A stretch of DNA of 64,000 nt, taken from positions 3,315,080-3,379,079 of the forward strand of contig NZ_NKFP01000006.1 of NCBI RefSeq assembly GCF_002215035.1, in the 5' to 3' direction. This document shows, one piece after another, positions 9,292 through 17,543 of this stretch (the first letter of the stretch is position 1; each line of letters starts with the position of its first letter). The position numbers and the translations under genes were made by a program. This DNA comes from Leptolyngbya ohadii IS1. Lineage in GTDB: Bacteria > Cyanobacteriota > Cyanobacteriia > Elainellales > Elainellaceae. The notes beneath the pieces were generated by a model. It was not told the DNA's origin and searched no databases. It was given only the letters and a program-made list of their open reading frames with translations.

Positions 9292-9665
9292 GGGAGGCGA
9301 AGTTTCCGGTAAAGTTGCCAGATTTTCCGGCGATCAGAGATTGTTCGTTTGGCTACAGTTAACCTTTCTCAATTATTCCAGGAAATGATCCATTCCCATG
9401 AGTAATTCGATCGCCTAATTCGATCGCCCCGGCTCCCTAGAAGTACCCCCGTGGGTACTGTACAAATTTATTTTGTGTTGAATAATAGGGCGAGAATTAA
9501 TAAAAATTGGAGAGAAAATTAATTGGATTGCATTCAACTTTGTTTCTGAAATTGATTGATGGTGAGTTGAATTAATGAATAGAAAAGCGATTGACAAACA
9601 AGCAAAAAGTTAACGCTTCAATACAAGTTAAATCGATTTACTCACAAACATCACAGGAGAAAACA
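9292..9665. other. AT-rich divergent promoter region (rca / 105-residue protein)
   Basis: This 374-bp spacer is much richer in A and T than its flanks, especially 9460-9660. It must contain the rca promoter (minus strand) and that of the gene at 9666. A TTGACA occurs near 9590 but no well-spaced -10 box follows it. One perfect inverted repeat is listed separately. No gene was recognised. Confidence 0.5.
9442..9459. repeat. Perfect inverted repeat upstream of rca
   Basis: AGTACCC and GGGTACT form a perfect 7-bp inverted repeat around the loop CCGT, followed by TGTACA partly overlapping it. It lies about 150 bp before the rca start and about 205 bp before the divergent gene. It could be an operator or a small hairpin. 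No flanking T-run supports a terminator reading rightwards. Confidence 0.4.
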
Positions 9666-9983
9666 ATGGCTTTCTTTATCACCACTGACACCGCAAATAT
9701 CTCCAAAGTTGAGTTCAATAACAACTCCGATCGCTGCAACGTGGCAGTGGGCTGGAATGGTAATACCCTGCTGATTACGAACGTTCCTGCGGGCGCAGGT
9801 TCGGCACTGGCAACCCTGGCAGGAATTTCTGTGCCGCTGATGCCTGCCCGTGAAATTTATATCGAAATCGATCAAAACCCGGAAACGTTTCCCAGCGGTC
9901 GTGGCACCTTCCTGCAAGCAGGCTACGCCGGACGGATTGAACTTCGTAGACCGATTCGAGCTAGGGTTCCGGTAGGTCGTTAA
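9666..9983 (+). CDS. Hypothetical protein, 105 residues
   Basis: I do not recognise this family. The ATG at 9666 is preferred over an upstream in-frame start at 9591 because CAGGAG lies 7 nt before it. The protein is beta-rich, starting MAFFITTDTANISKVEF, with alternating hydrophobic strands, a small Gly/Ala segment (PAGAGSALATLAGI) and a basic tail (IELRRPIRARVPVGR). No signal peptide or transmembrane helix is seen. A strong terminator follows, so it is probably a monocistronic and possibly well-expressed gene. Confidence 0.65.
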   Translation: MAFFITTDTANISKVEFNNNSDRCNVAVGWNGNTLLITNVPAGAGSALATLAGISVPLMPAREIYIEIDQNPETFPSGRGTFLQAGYAGRIELRRPIRARVPVGR

Positions 9984-10063
9984 TTCTGTTCCCTGAAGGC
10001 TAGAGTCACGGTTCAAATTACGCTGCTATCAATCATTCTGCTATTAATCGATGTCGTCAAATG

Positions 10064-10084
10064 GGGGCTTTTGCCCCTTTTTTT
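10064..10084 (+). terminator. Rho-independent terminator after the 105-residue protein
   Basis: GGGGC and GCCCC pair around the loop TTTT, followed by seven T residues and preceded by an A-rich stretch. It ends the transcript of the gene at 9666-9983 and separates it from the RTX protein gene. Confidence 0.85.
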
Positions 10085-10262
10085 GTGTCTGAAGCAGATC
10101 ATTCCTATCTCGAAATTCAAAATCTGGGAACGATACAGAAGTCTCTACAGAAATCCTTACAGGAGCCTTTGGCAGATTTGCGATCGCCCTGTATTGCATT
10201 TCTATTGCATTTCGGTGCGCTTCAGGAATTGATCGTTCGCTCAGCTAGAGGAGTTCTACCCC

Positions 10263-13200
10263 ATGCAGATGGTCAGTATCAGTACGGCAACGCCCACTTT
10301 AACAGAGGGTAATTTGGGCAGCTTTACCCTTTCCCGCAGTGCGATCGCTGGCGATCTAACGGTAAATCTAACGACTTTGGGCAGCAGCACCAGCCTGACG
10401 AGCGGCGACTATAGCCTGGATGTGGGTGGAACTGCCGTCACCGTTTCTGCGGGCGTTTTAAGTGTCGTCATTCCAGACGGACAGGCTTCTGTAACGCTGA
10501 ATATGGTTGCCCTCCAGGAAGCGCTGGCAGTTGCAGAAGGGGCAGAAACGTTACAGCTTAACCTGGCTCCGGGCAGCGACTACAGCGGCAGCGGCAGTGC
10601 CAGCATCACGATCGTCCCCAACGGTTTCCTCGTCACAAACACCAATGCCAGCGGCGAAGGTTCTTTAGCCCAGGCAATCAGCAATGCGAATGCGATCGCC
10701 GGAAATGACACGATCGGCTTTGTGGGGTCTACCTTCACGGATGCCACACCGAACACGATTACGATCGGCAGCGAACTCAATCTGACCAGCAACATTACAA
10801 TCAACGGCACCGGAGCCAATTTATTAACAATTAGCGGTGGGTCAACCAGCCGGGTCTTTAACATTGCTAGCGGCGCAAATGTCACCCTGAATGGTCTAAC
10901 CGTTGCCAACGGAGTCAGCACCAGTAACGGCGGCGGCATTCTCAATGCGGGCAATCTGACAATTCGCAATAGCGTGATTCGCGACAATCGTGCCAGTGGG
11001 GCGAGTTCTGATGGCGGCGGCATTGCCAACCTGAGTGTGGGAACGCTCATCCTGGAAAACAGCACCGTCCACAACAACACCGCAGATGACGATGGCGGCG
11101 GCATTAGCAACGCAGGAATTATGACCCTGCTGAACAGCACGATTAGCGGCAATACTTCGATCGGCAGCAGTGCAACCAGCGGCGGCGGCGGCTTGATTAA
11201 TACCATCGGAGCCAATGCAACCCTAACCAACAGCACGATTAGCGGCAACAGTGCCCGCAATGGAGGTGCCATTCGCAATGATTCGACGCTGCTCACTCTG
11301 CAAAGCAGTACCCTGACCAACAACCAGTCCCCCAACGTTGGCGGATTGCTGAACTCCATCAACCCTGTCACCCAGGCAACGATCGGTCGTGCTACCCTGC
11401 AAAACAGCATCATTGCCAGAAATGTTGATACAGTCATAACCCCCTTCAATTTTCCAGATCTGGCTGGGGGAGTTAATTCCTTTACGGATAGCGGCAATAA
11501 TCTGATTGGAGTAATTACTGGCTTCAACAGTGCGGTGGTGGGTAGTACCCAAACCGGGTCGATCGCCAATCCTCTGAATCCGCTGCTGGCTCCCCTGGGT
11601 GACTATGGCGGCACTGTCCAGACCCATGCCCTGCTTCCCGGCAGTTCGGCGATCGATGCAGGGAATTCGCTGGCGGCTCCAGCTCAAGATCAGCGGGGAA
11701 TCGGTCGGGTTGGAACGGCAGATATGGGTGCGTTTGAGTATGTTCCCCCCAATGTTCTGCCCACCACGGTAGACAGTCAGATCACGCTGGACGAAGACAC
11801 AGTATTCCGCTTTGGCAGCAATAATTTCCCCTTCAGCGACAGTGATAGCGGCTTGTTTAGCGCAGTTCGCATCTCGCAGTTGCCTTTGATGGGTGAACTC
11901 TTTTTAGACAGCAACGACGATGGAATAGTAGACAGCGGCGAAGAAATGACTGCCGGAACCGAAATTCCGATCGCCAACTTGACTCAGCTGAAGTTTATTC
12001 CTGCTCCCGACGGCAACGGCAACCCCTACGCGACTTTTCAGTTTCAGGTCAAAGACGGCACAGATTTCAGCTCGGCGGCAACGATGACGATCGCCGTTAA
12101 TCCGGTCAGTGATGCGGCAGCGATCAGCGGTGATACCAGCGGCAGTCTCACAGAAGATGGGGAGATTCTGACGATCGGCGGCGTTCTGACGGTTATGGAT
12201 GCTGATTCGGGAGAAGCCCGCCTGATTCCACAGAGCAATGTTCCTGGCAATTATGGAACCTTCAGCCTCACTGAGGAGGGAGCATGGGGCTACACCGCAG
12301 ACCATCGCCTGCAAGCCCTCACGGCAGAGGAGCAAACCACAGAAACGTTTAGCGTCAGCAGCGCCGATGGCACCCCCGGAACGATTACCGTTAAGCTCAC
12401 CGGAACCAACGACGCGCCAATCCTGGAAAACCCCCTTACCGACCAGCAGGCAACGATCGGACAGCCTTTCCGCTATGACATTCCCAAAGAAACGTTTCGC
12501 GATATCGATGCAGGAGACAGCCTAACCCTCAGTGCAACGGTCGCGACAGGTGCCAAAGGTGAACTGCTACCGTCCTGGCTCAGCTTTAATCCTGAAACGG
12601 GCAGCTTCAGTGCAACTGCCGTAGAAGGGATAGCTGAAGAAGCCCCACTTGAAATTTGGGTCACAGCAACCGATCGATCGGGGGCATCGACAAGCAGTTG
12701 GTTTACCCTGACCCTACAGCCGTCCGGCGATAATCTGCCCGATAGTCCGCCTGAAAATCCGGGCACTGAAAATCCGGGCACTGAGAATCCATCAAATCCA
12801 GGAACAACCAATCCGGGCAATCCTGCGACTCCTGCTCTCGGTGATTCTCCCAATCCTGCTCCGATCGATTCTCTGGGGAATTCCTCTGGTAGTTCTTCCG
12901 GTAGTTTTTTCGGTAATTCCTCTAGTAATCCTTCCGGCAATAGCCCTGACAGTAGCGCTAATGCTTCGATCGTTCCTGGTGGTTCCAACGCTGGACAAAC
13001 GGGAATTCCGCTGCCCCCGATCGTCTTTCAGAAATCAAAAAATCTATTTCAGGGAACGCCAAAAGCAGACGTCTTGAATGGAATGTGGGAAAACGACACG
13101 CTTAAAAGCGGTGAAGGCAACGATACGATTCGGGGAGGCTTTCGCAAAGGGCAGTTTGGACAGGATTTTCTCTACGGAGGTGATGGAAACGATATCTTGT

Positions 13201-13661
13201 TTGGCGGCGCAGGCAACGATCGGTTAGAGGGCGAACAGGGAGACGATCGGCTGAACGGGGGCAGGAATCGGGATTTACTCAAGGGCGGGACGGGGGACGA
13301 TCGGCTACATGGCAATGCCGGGAATGACATTCTGATCGGCGGCGCAGGAAACGATACCCTGGTTGGTGGCACAGGCAGGGATATGTTTGTATTAAATGCA
13401 GTGAACGAGGGCGTGGATCAGATTCAGGGCTTTGCTGTTGGGCAGGACGTTGTGGATTTGCGATCGATTCTGAGGCGATCGGCGTTTAGCGGCACGTCCA
13501 GCTTTGAGCGATACCAGAAGTATGTGCAGCTTGTGCAGGTGGGTGCCAGTACAGAACTCCGCATTGACGCCGATGGTTCCAATGACACCCGCTTTGTCAC
13601 CCTTGCCCGCTTCCAGAATTTGTCCGCTGGTGCGATTGGCGCTACGAATTTTGTGATCTAG
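10263..13661 (+). CDS. Large RTX/beta-helix secreted protein (probable type I secretion substrate)
   Basis: An 1132-residue modular protein without a Sec signal. Modules: a Calx-beta-like region (~1-120); a right-handed beta-helix with many SGNSA/NNT-type turns, ending in the DMGAFEYVP motif typical of 'choice-of-anchor Q' proteins (~120-495); cadherin/VCBS-like and putative-Ig domains (~500-815); a Pro/Asn/Gly/Ser-rich linker with NPGTE repeats (~825-925); and RTX nonapeptides (GGDGNDILFGGAGNDRLEG and similar, ~935-1040), followed by a C-terminal ~90-residue region typical of uncleaved type I secretion signals. GAGG precedes the ATG. RTX repeats bind Ca2+ and drive folding outside the cell. 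The exporter operon at 1057-6632 is a likely partner, but this is inferred from proximity and type only. Confidence 0.88.
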   Translation: MQMVSISTATPTLTEGNLGSFTLSRSAIAGDLTVNLTTLGSSTSLTSGDYSLDVGGTAVTVSAGVLSVVIPDGQASVTLNMVALQEALAVAEGAETLQLNLAPGSDYSGSGSASITIVPNGFLVTNTNASGEGSLAQAISNANAIAGNDTIGFVGSTFTDATPNTITIGSELNLTSNITINGTGANLLTISGGSTSRVFNIASGANVTLNGLTVANGVSTSNGGGILNAGNLTIRNSVIRDNRASGASSDGGGIANLSVGTLILENSTVHNNTADDDGGGISNAGIMTLLNSTISGNTSIGSSATSGGGGLINTIGANATLTNSTISGNSARNGGAIRNDSTLLTLQSSTLTNNQSPNVGGLLNSINPVTQATIGRATLQNSIIARNVDTVITPFNFPDLAGGVNSFTDSGNNLIGVITGFNSAVVGSTQTGSIANPLNPLLAPLGDYGGTVQTHALLPGSSAIDAGNSLAAPAQDQRGIGRVGTADMGAFEYVPPNVLPTTVDSQITLDEDTVFRFGSNNFPFSDSDSGLFSAVRISQLPLMGELFLDSNDDGIVDSGEEMTAGTEIPIANLTQLKFIPAPDGNGNPYATFQFQVKDGTDFSSAATMTIAVNPVSDAAAISGDTSGSLTEDGEILTIGGVLTVMDADSGEARLIPQSNVPGNYGTFSLTEEGAWGYTADHRLQALTAEEQTTETFSVSSADGTPGTITVKLTGTNDAPILENPLTDQQATIGQPFRYDIPKETFRDIDAGDSLTLSATVATGAKGELLPSWLSFNPETGSFSATAVEGIAEEAPLEIWVTATDRSGASTSSWFTLTLQPSGDNLPDSPPENPGTENPGTENPSNPGTTNPGNPATPALGDSPNPAPIDSLGNSSGSSSGSFFGNSSSNPSGNSPDSSANASIVPGGSNAGQTGIPLPPIVFQKSKNLFQGTPKADVLNGMWENDTLKSGEGNDTIRGGFRKGQFGQDFLYGGDGNDILFGGAGNDRLEGEQGDDRLNGGRNRDLLKGGTGDDRLHGNAGNDILIGGAGNDTLVGGTGRDMFVLNAVNEGVDQIQGFAVGQDVVDLRSILRRSAFSGTSSFERYQKYVQLVQVGASTELRIDADGSNDTRFVTLARFQNLSAGAIGATNFVI

Positions 13662-13751
13662 CACAATCGATCGGTGGAGCCGCATAGGGGTAGGGGCAGG
13701 TTTAGCTAAAGTCGCTTATTTCCTGCATTACAGCTACTCTGTACCGATGCA

Positions 13752-14795
13752 CTAGACGCTGGCTGCTACTTTTTCCATTTCGGGGCTGTATCTGCCCAGG
13801 CTGGCGGCGCTGTTGCATTTTGCCCGCAGGGAGAGTGCTTTTTGTGCGGTGGGAACGTTTTCCGGTTTACCCATCCAGGCTTGCATGGCAGCTTGCTGAA
13901 GGGCGCGTCCGTAGGAGAAGGTGAGCTTCCAGGGAAGTTTGCCCCCGTAGAGAACGTTCATCATGTTCAGGTGTTCGGTGGCTTGCTGATCCGTTTGTCC
14001 GCCAGACAGGAAGGCACAGCCGGGGACGGAGGCAGGTACGCAGTCCAGCAGGCATTTCACCGTAGCATGTGCCACTTCATCGACGCTTGCCTGGTTCTGG
14101 CGGCTCTGACCGGAGATCACCATGCTGGGCTTCAGCACCATCTGATCCAGTACAATTCCGGAGCGGTGAAGCTCGTAGAATACCGTCTTCAGGACTTCCT
14201 CATGTACGGCATAGCTGCGCTCCAGGGAATGATCGCCATCCATCAGCACTTCCGGTTCTACGATCGGCACCAGTCCGCCTTCCTGACAAATTCCGGCATA
14301 GCGAGCCAGGGCATGGGCATTTGCCTCGATACAGCGACGGGTGGGAATGCCATCCCCGATCGTAATGACTGCCCGCCACTTCGCGAACCTCGCGCCCATC
14401 TCGTAGTATTCCTTGACGCGATCGCGCAGTCCGTCCAGCCCTTCGGTAATCAGCTCGTTGGGGGACTTTGCCAGGGGTTTTGCGCCTGCGTCGAGTTTAA
14501 TGCCGGGAATGATGCCCTGATCGCTGAGCAATTGAACAAAGGGCACTCCGTCAGCAGTCGATTGCCGGATCGTTTCGTCAAACAGGATGACGCCGCTAAA
14601 GAAATCCCCGATGCCGGGCGTGGTAAACAGCATTTCCCGGTAGGCGCGACGCATTTCCTCGGTGGTGGGAATGCCGAGTTTCTGAAATCGCTTATTGGCG
14701 GTGCCAAAGCTTTCGTCCGCTGCCAGAATGCCTTTTCCCGGTGCCACCATTGCCTGGGCGGTGGCTCGTAGCTCGTTCTCAAACATGGCTGACAC
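13752..14795 (-). CDS. fda: Class I fructose-bisphosphate aldolase
   Basis: A 347-residue protein matching class I aldolases in length and sequence. The start region has GKGILAADES, and the Schiff-base Lys lies in QMVLKPSMVISG (~K222). The motif FLSGGQTDQQATEHLN lies further on, and the C-terminal half (WKLTFSYGRALQQAAMQ) is also typical. The enzyme interconverts fructose-1,6-bisphosphate with dihydroxyacetone phosphate and glyceraldehyde-3-phosphate; class I enzymes need no metal. It is monocistronic, transcribed away from the Vipp1-like gene. Nothing unusual was seen in the active-site motifs. Confidence 0.95.
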   Translation of the reverse strand: MSAMFENELRATAQAMVAPGKGILAADESFGTANKRFQKLGIPTTEEMRRAYREMLFTTPGIGDFFSGVILFDETIRQSTADGVPFVQLLSDQGIIPGIKLDAGAKPLAKSPNELITEGLDGLRDRVKEYYEMGARFAKWRAVITIGDGIPTRRCIEANAHALARYAGICQEGGLVPIVEPEVLMDGDHSLERSYAVHEEVLKTVFYELHRSGIVLDQMVLKPSMVISGQSRQNQASVDEVAHATVKCLLDCVPASVPGCAFLSGGQTDQQATEHLNMMNVLYGGKLPWKLTFSYGRALQQAAMQAWMGKPENVPTAQKALSLRAKCNSAASLGRYSPEMEKVAASV

Positions 14796-14932
14796 TCCAT
14801 GATGCCTATACCCATCCCTTTTAGATCAGGTTGGGAGGAAATGCCATCAATCTTGAGCATCATTCCAGAAAGTCGCGACTGCTCCGAACCGCCCCCTAAC
14901 CCTCAATTCTGGGGGAACCGAGCCGATGCACT

Positions 14933-15694
14933 CTAAATTTCCTCAAGCTGCGATCGTAGCTGCTTCAGGTCTGCCTCTACTTCCGGGTCGAGCGGCTGGG
15001 ATTGGGAACGGAGTTGGGGAGCGGAGGAACCACCGCGCAAAAGCTGAGACTTCATTGCCGCCAGTTCTGCGTCTACGTCGCCACCGCTTTCCAGTGCCCG
15101 GAACCGCCGATCGATATCATCGCCTTCGTTTAGTTCGGCAACCGCTTCTGCCTGCGCTTCAAGCTGCTGTACCCGCTCCTCCATCCGTTCAAAAGCTGCC
15201 ATTGCGCCGTTCGGATTCATCCGTCCCAGGGCATCGTTAAGCTGCTGCTGTGCCTGAGCCGATCGCGCACGGGCAACGTACATATCTTTCTTGGTGCGGG
15301 CTTCCGCCAGCTTGCCTTCCAGCGCCACCATATTTTGCTTCAGCTTGGTGACGATCGTGCTTTGCTGATCGATCTGTGCCTTCAGCGCGTCTGCCGTGTC
15401 CTGGAAGGATTTGCGTCGGGTCAATGCTTCTCTTGCCAGGCTCTCTTCGCCCTTTTGCAAAGCCAACTGCGCCCGCCGATACCATTCCTGGGCGTTTTGC
15501 TGCGCTTGTGCCGCCTGTCGTTCGGTGCGCTTCTGGGTGGCGATCGCCTGGGCAACTGCCTGCCGTAGCTGAATCACATCGTTCTGCATATCCTGAACCG
15601 TCTGTTCCAGGATTTTCTCCGGGTCTTCCGCCTGATTCAGCAGGCTATTGAGATTCGCACGAATTACTCTCCAGATGCGATCGAGCAGTCCCAT
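14933..15694 (-). CDS. vipp1: PspA/IM30 (Vipp1-like) membrane-remodelling protein
   Basis: The start is taken at 15694 (MGLLDRIWRVIRANLNSLLN), the canonical PspA/Vipp1 N-terminal amphipathic helix, giving 253 residues; a longer in-frame extension upstream is non-family sequence. The body is a long helical hairpin (residues ~25-190). After residue ~215 there is a Ser/Pro/Gln linker and a short terminal helix (EVEADLKQLRSQLEEI), the kind of C-terminal extension that distinguishes Vipp1 from PspA. Vipp1 forms ESCRT-III-like rings and rods on thylakoid and plasma membranes and is needed for thylakoid integrity. A PspA paralogue cannot be fully excluded. Confidence 0.85.
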   Translation of the reverse strand: MGLLDRIWRVIRANLNSLLNQAEDPEKILEQTVQDMQNDVIQLRQAVAQAIATQKRTERQAAQAQQNAQEWYRRAQLALQKGEESLAREALTRRKSFQDTADALKAQIDQQSTIVTKLKQNMVALEGKLAEARTKKDMYVARARSAQAQQQLNDALGRMNPNGAMAAFERMEERVQQLEAQAEAVAELNEGDDIDRRFRALESGGDVDAELAAMKSQLLRGGSSAPQLRSQSQPLDPEVEADLKQLRSQLEEI

Positions 15695-15968
15695 ATCCGC
15701 ACACTCCGCAGGGCAGTTTATTTCTATTTTTCGATAGTTTGATCTTAAACCTGATCCTAGCGTATCGAATTCCCCCTTCGGGCAACTGTGCCTTTTCACA
15801 GAGATTTGTCTGGTCTCCCTACGGGGAGGCTTCTCTGGAGGGTGAGGTAATTCATGCCTGGAACTATGAAACGAATAGCCGGGACTAGGGCTGGAATACC
15901 TGAAGGGCGAGCAAGATGCCCACCCCGCAAGCGGAATTCTAATCGATCGAATTCCCATTCCTGGATTC

Positions 15969-16043
15969 TGTCGTTAGTTTGTCGCTAGATTTGTCACTGG
16001 ATTTGTCGTCAGATTGGTTGTCACGTCTGTTGTCAGATCTGTC
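15969..16043. repeat. Degenerate 12-bp tandem repeat (TGTC periodicity) in a 338-bp spacer
   Basis: TGTC recurs at 15969, 15980, 15992, 16004, 16019, 16031 and 16040, mostly every 12 nt, with a GAT-like end to several units. The array starts in the spacer and runs into the last codons of the minus-strand gene ending at 16033. The rest of the spacer (15695-15968) has a small CTCCC/GGGGAG hairpin near 15826 and no recognisable gene. Confidence 0.55.
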
Positions 16044-17301
16044 GTTCTGCTCTCTGAACCCTCTGATCAGCTTGATCCCAGATTCGGGTCACGATATCGT
16101 CAACGTTCAGACTGGTCTGACCTTCTTGCCCAGCTGAGGGATTCAGTTCGTATTTAGTGACCAGGGATTGCGTATCACCCTCAAGCTCGTACGTCACTGG
16201 AATCCACCAATTAGACCGCTGAGTCAGGATAGCTCTGCCCCAGTCATTGCACAAACCTGCGCGACATTGCCGCCAGAGCTGAGAGACATCATGGTAGCGA
16301 ATTAAGGCTAACTCCAGGGATTTAGTCGCAGGATGACCCGCCAGAGAAGTCTGTTCTGTAAAGGTCTTGAACTGATTCTGTAAATCGTGAACTCTCTTAG
16401 AGTAGGCACGAAAGTCTGGCTCAGATTGAATATTATCTAGACCATCGGCGAATTGAGCAAACTCCTGGAACTGTTGAACCAACAGACGAAGCTGTATCAC
16501 CTCCTGGCGCGAATGAATGTTTTGCAAATCGGCTCTATAGCTTACTAAAAGAGCTTGAGCTTCCTCAGAAGCAGTATGCCCCTGTCCAATGAGAGTGAGG
16601 AAGTGAACTGCCTCTTTCATTTTGGCTTCTGCGGCTGCAAAGTCCCCTGGGGTTGAAGCCGTTTCCAGAAGACGATCGGCTTCTTGCTTCGCCGCTTTTG
16701 CTAGCCCAAGCTCAGTAGTGGCTTCCTGCTCAAACTGCATTCTCAGCCGCACCTTCTCAAGCTGGGTTTGGTTCAGCTTCAATGCTTCCTGTGCCTTCGG
16801 GGAAATGGCTGAATCGCTGGCAATCGGCTGGAGTAACGCGATCGACTGTTCTAAGCTGGTCTGGATCGATCGCCATTCAGCAACCGGATGAGGCGTTGGA
16901 TCAGTTGCGGCTGCCCCAGACTGACTCAAGCTTTGCGCCTGGAAAAAGTTTTGCGTATCTTTCAGATCTTGCAGACATTTTGCCGAATCCGTCAGGTAGT
17001 GCTGGGCGGAAGGGTCGCCAATCAGAGGCAAGCTAGAAATTTGCGACAAACTTTGGGTTGCCTGTTCCGTCTGCTTCTGTGCCGTATTTAGAACCTGCGA
17101 ATTTGCAGTAAAGTCACTGTTGCAGGCAGTGGAGAGCAGAGCTGCGGCATCCTCAATCTTTTCTCGCTGCTGCGCTTTGTAGGCTGCCCAACCCACTGTT
17201 CCGGTAAGGGCAACGACGATCGAAACGGTTGAGGCGATCAGGGCTTTACGATGAGGCGGTTTAAACCCTTTCGCCCAATGAGTAGAACGAACAACAAACA
17301 T
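16033..17301 (-). CDS. Hypothetical membrane-anchored helical protein
   Basis: A 422-residue protein of unknown function. A short basic cytoplasmic N-terminus is followed by one transmembrane helix (ALIASTVSIVVALTGTVGWAAY, ~22-43). The remainder is almost entirely helical and Gln/Ala/Leu-rich, with repeated heptad-like stretches. Segments such as EAEAKMKEAVHFLTLIGQGH and AAKQEADRLLETASTPGDFA suggest TPR-like or coiled-coil packing in the periplasm. The C-terminal ~80 residues (NWWIPVTYELEGDTQSLVTK) look more globular. It appears monocistronic. Confidence 0.65.
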   Translation of the reverse strand: MFVVRSTHWAKGFKPPHRKALIASTVSIVVALTGTVGWAAYKAQQREKIEDAAALLSTACNSDFTANSQVLNTAQKQTEQATQSLSQISSLPLIGDPSAQHYLTDSAKCLQDLKDTQNFFQAQSLSQSGAAATDPTPHPVAEWRSIQTSLEQSIALLQPIASDSAISPKAQEALKLNQTQLEKVRLRMQFEQEATTELGLAKAAKQEADRLLETASTPGDFAAAEAKMKEAVHFLTLIGQGHTASEEAQALLVSYRADLQNIHSRQEVIQLRLLVQQFQEFAQFADGLDNIQSEPDFRAYSKRVHDLQNQFKTFTEQTSLAGHPATKSLELALIRYHDVSQLWRQCRAGLCNDWGRAILTQRSNWWIPVTYELEGDTQSLVTKYELNPSAGQEGQTSLNVDDIVTRIWDQADQRVQRAERQI

Positions 17302-17543
17302 AGTAGTGCTCCCTGTTGCGATCTAACTTCTAGTCCGATCGTAGGGAAAAAGGTTGAGAAATTTGTGAGGGGCAATAGCGTTGAAACCCTTTGCCAGCAA
17401 CGATTTAACTGTACAGGTAGGACGGCATAGATAGGGGGTTAAACTTAGTTGAGAGCACCAGCCTTAGCGACGGTGTACCCCCAAACCTTGCCAACCCCAT
17501 CATCTTTTTTCTGCTTCCAGATTAGGAGATTCCACTCATTCCC

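Noticed and set aside
9460..9466. Second TGTACA as a transposon end near rca
   Set aside because: No CTTTTAAAG-type repeats or transposase lie nearby; the hexamer alone is not evidence.
10580..11569. 329-codon minus-strand open frame opposite the RTX/beta-helix gene
   Set aside because: The repetitive beta-helix coding keeps the complementary frame open; the product is a Leu/Pro/Val-rich string without domains.
13842..14771. Long plus-strand open frame (309 codons) opposite the aldolase gene
   Set aside because: It is fully antisense to a well-conserved class I aldolase and its translation has no recognisable family; it is an artefact of GC-rich codon use.
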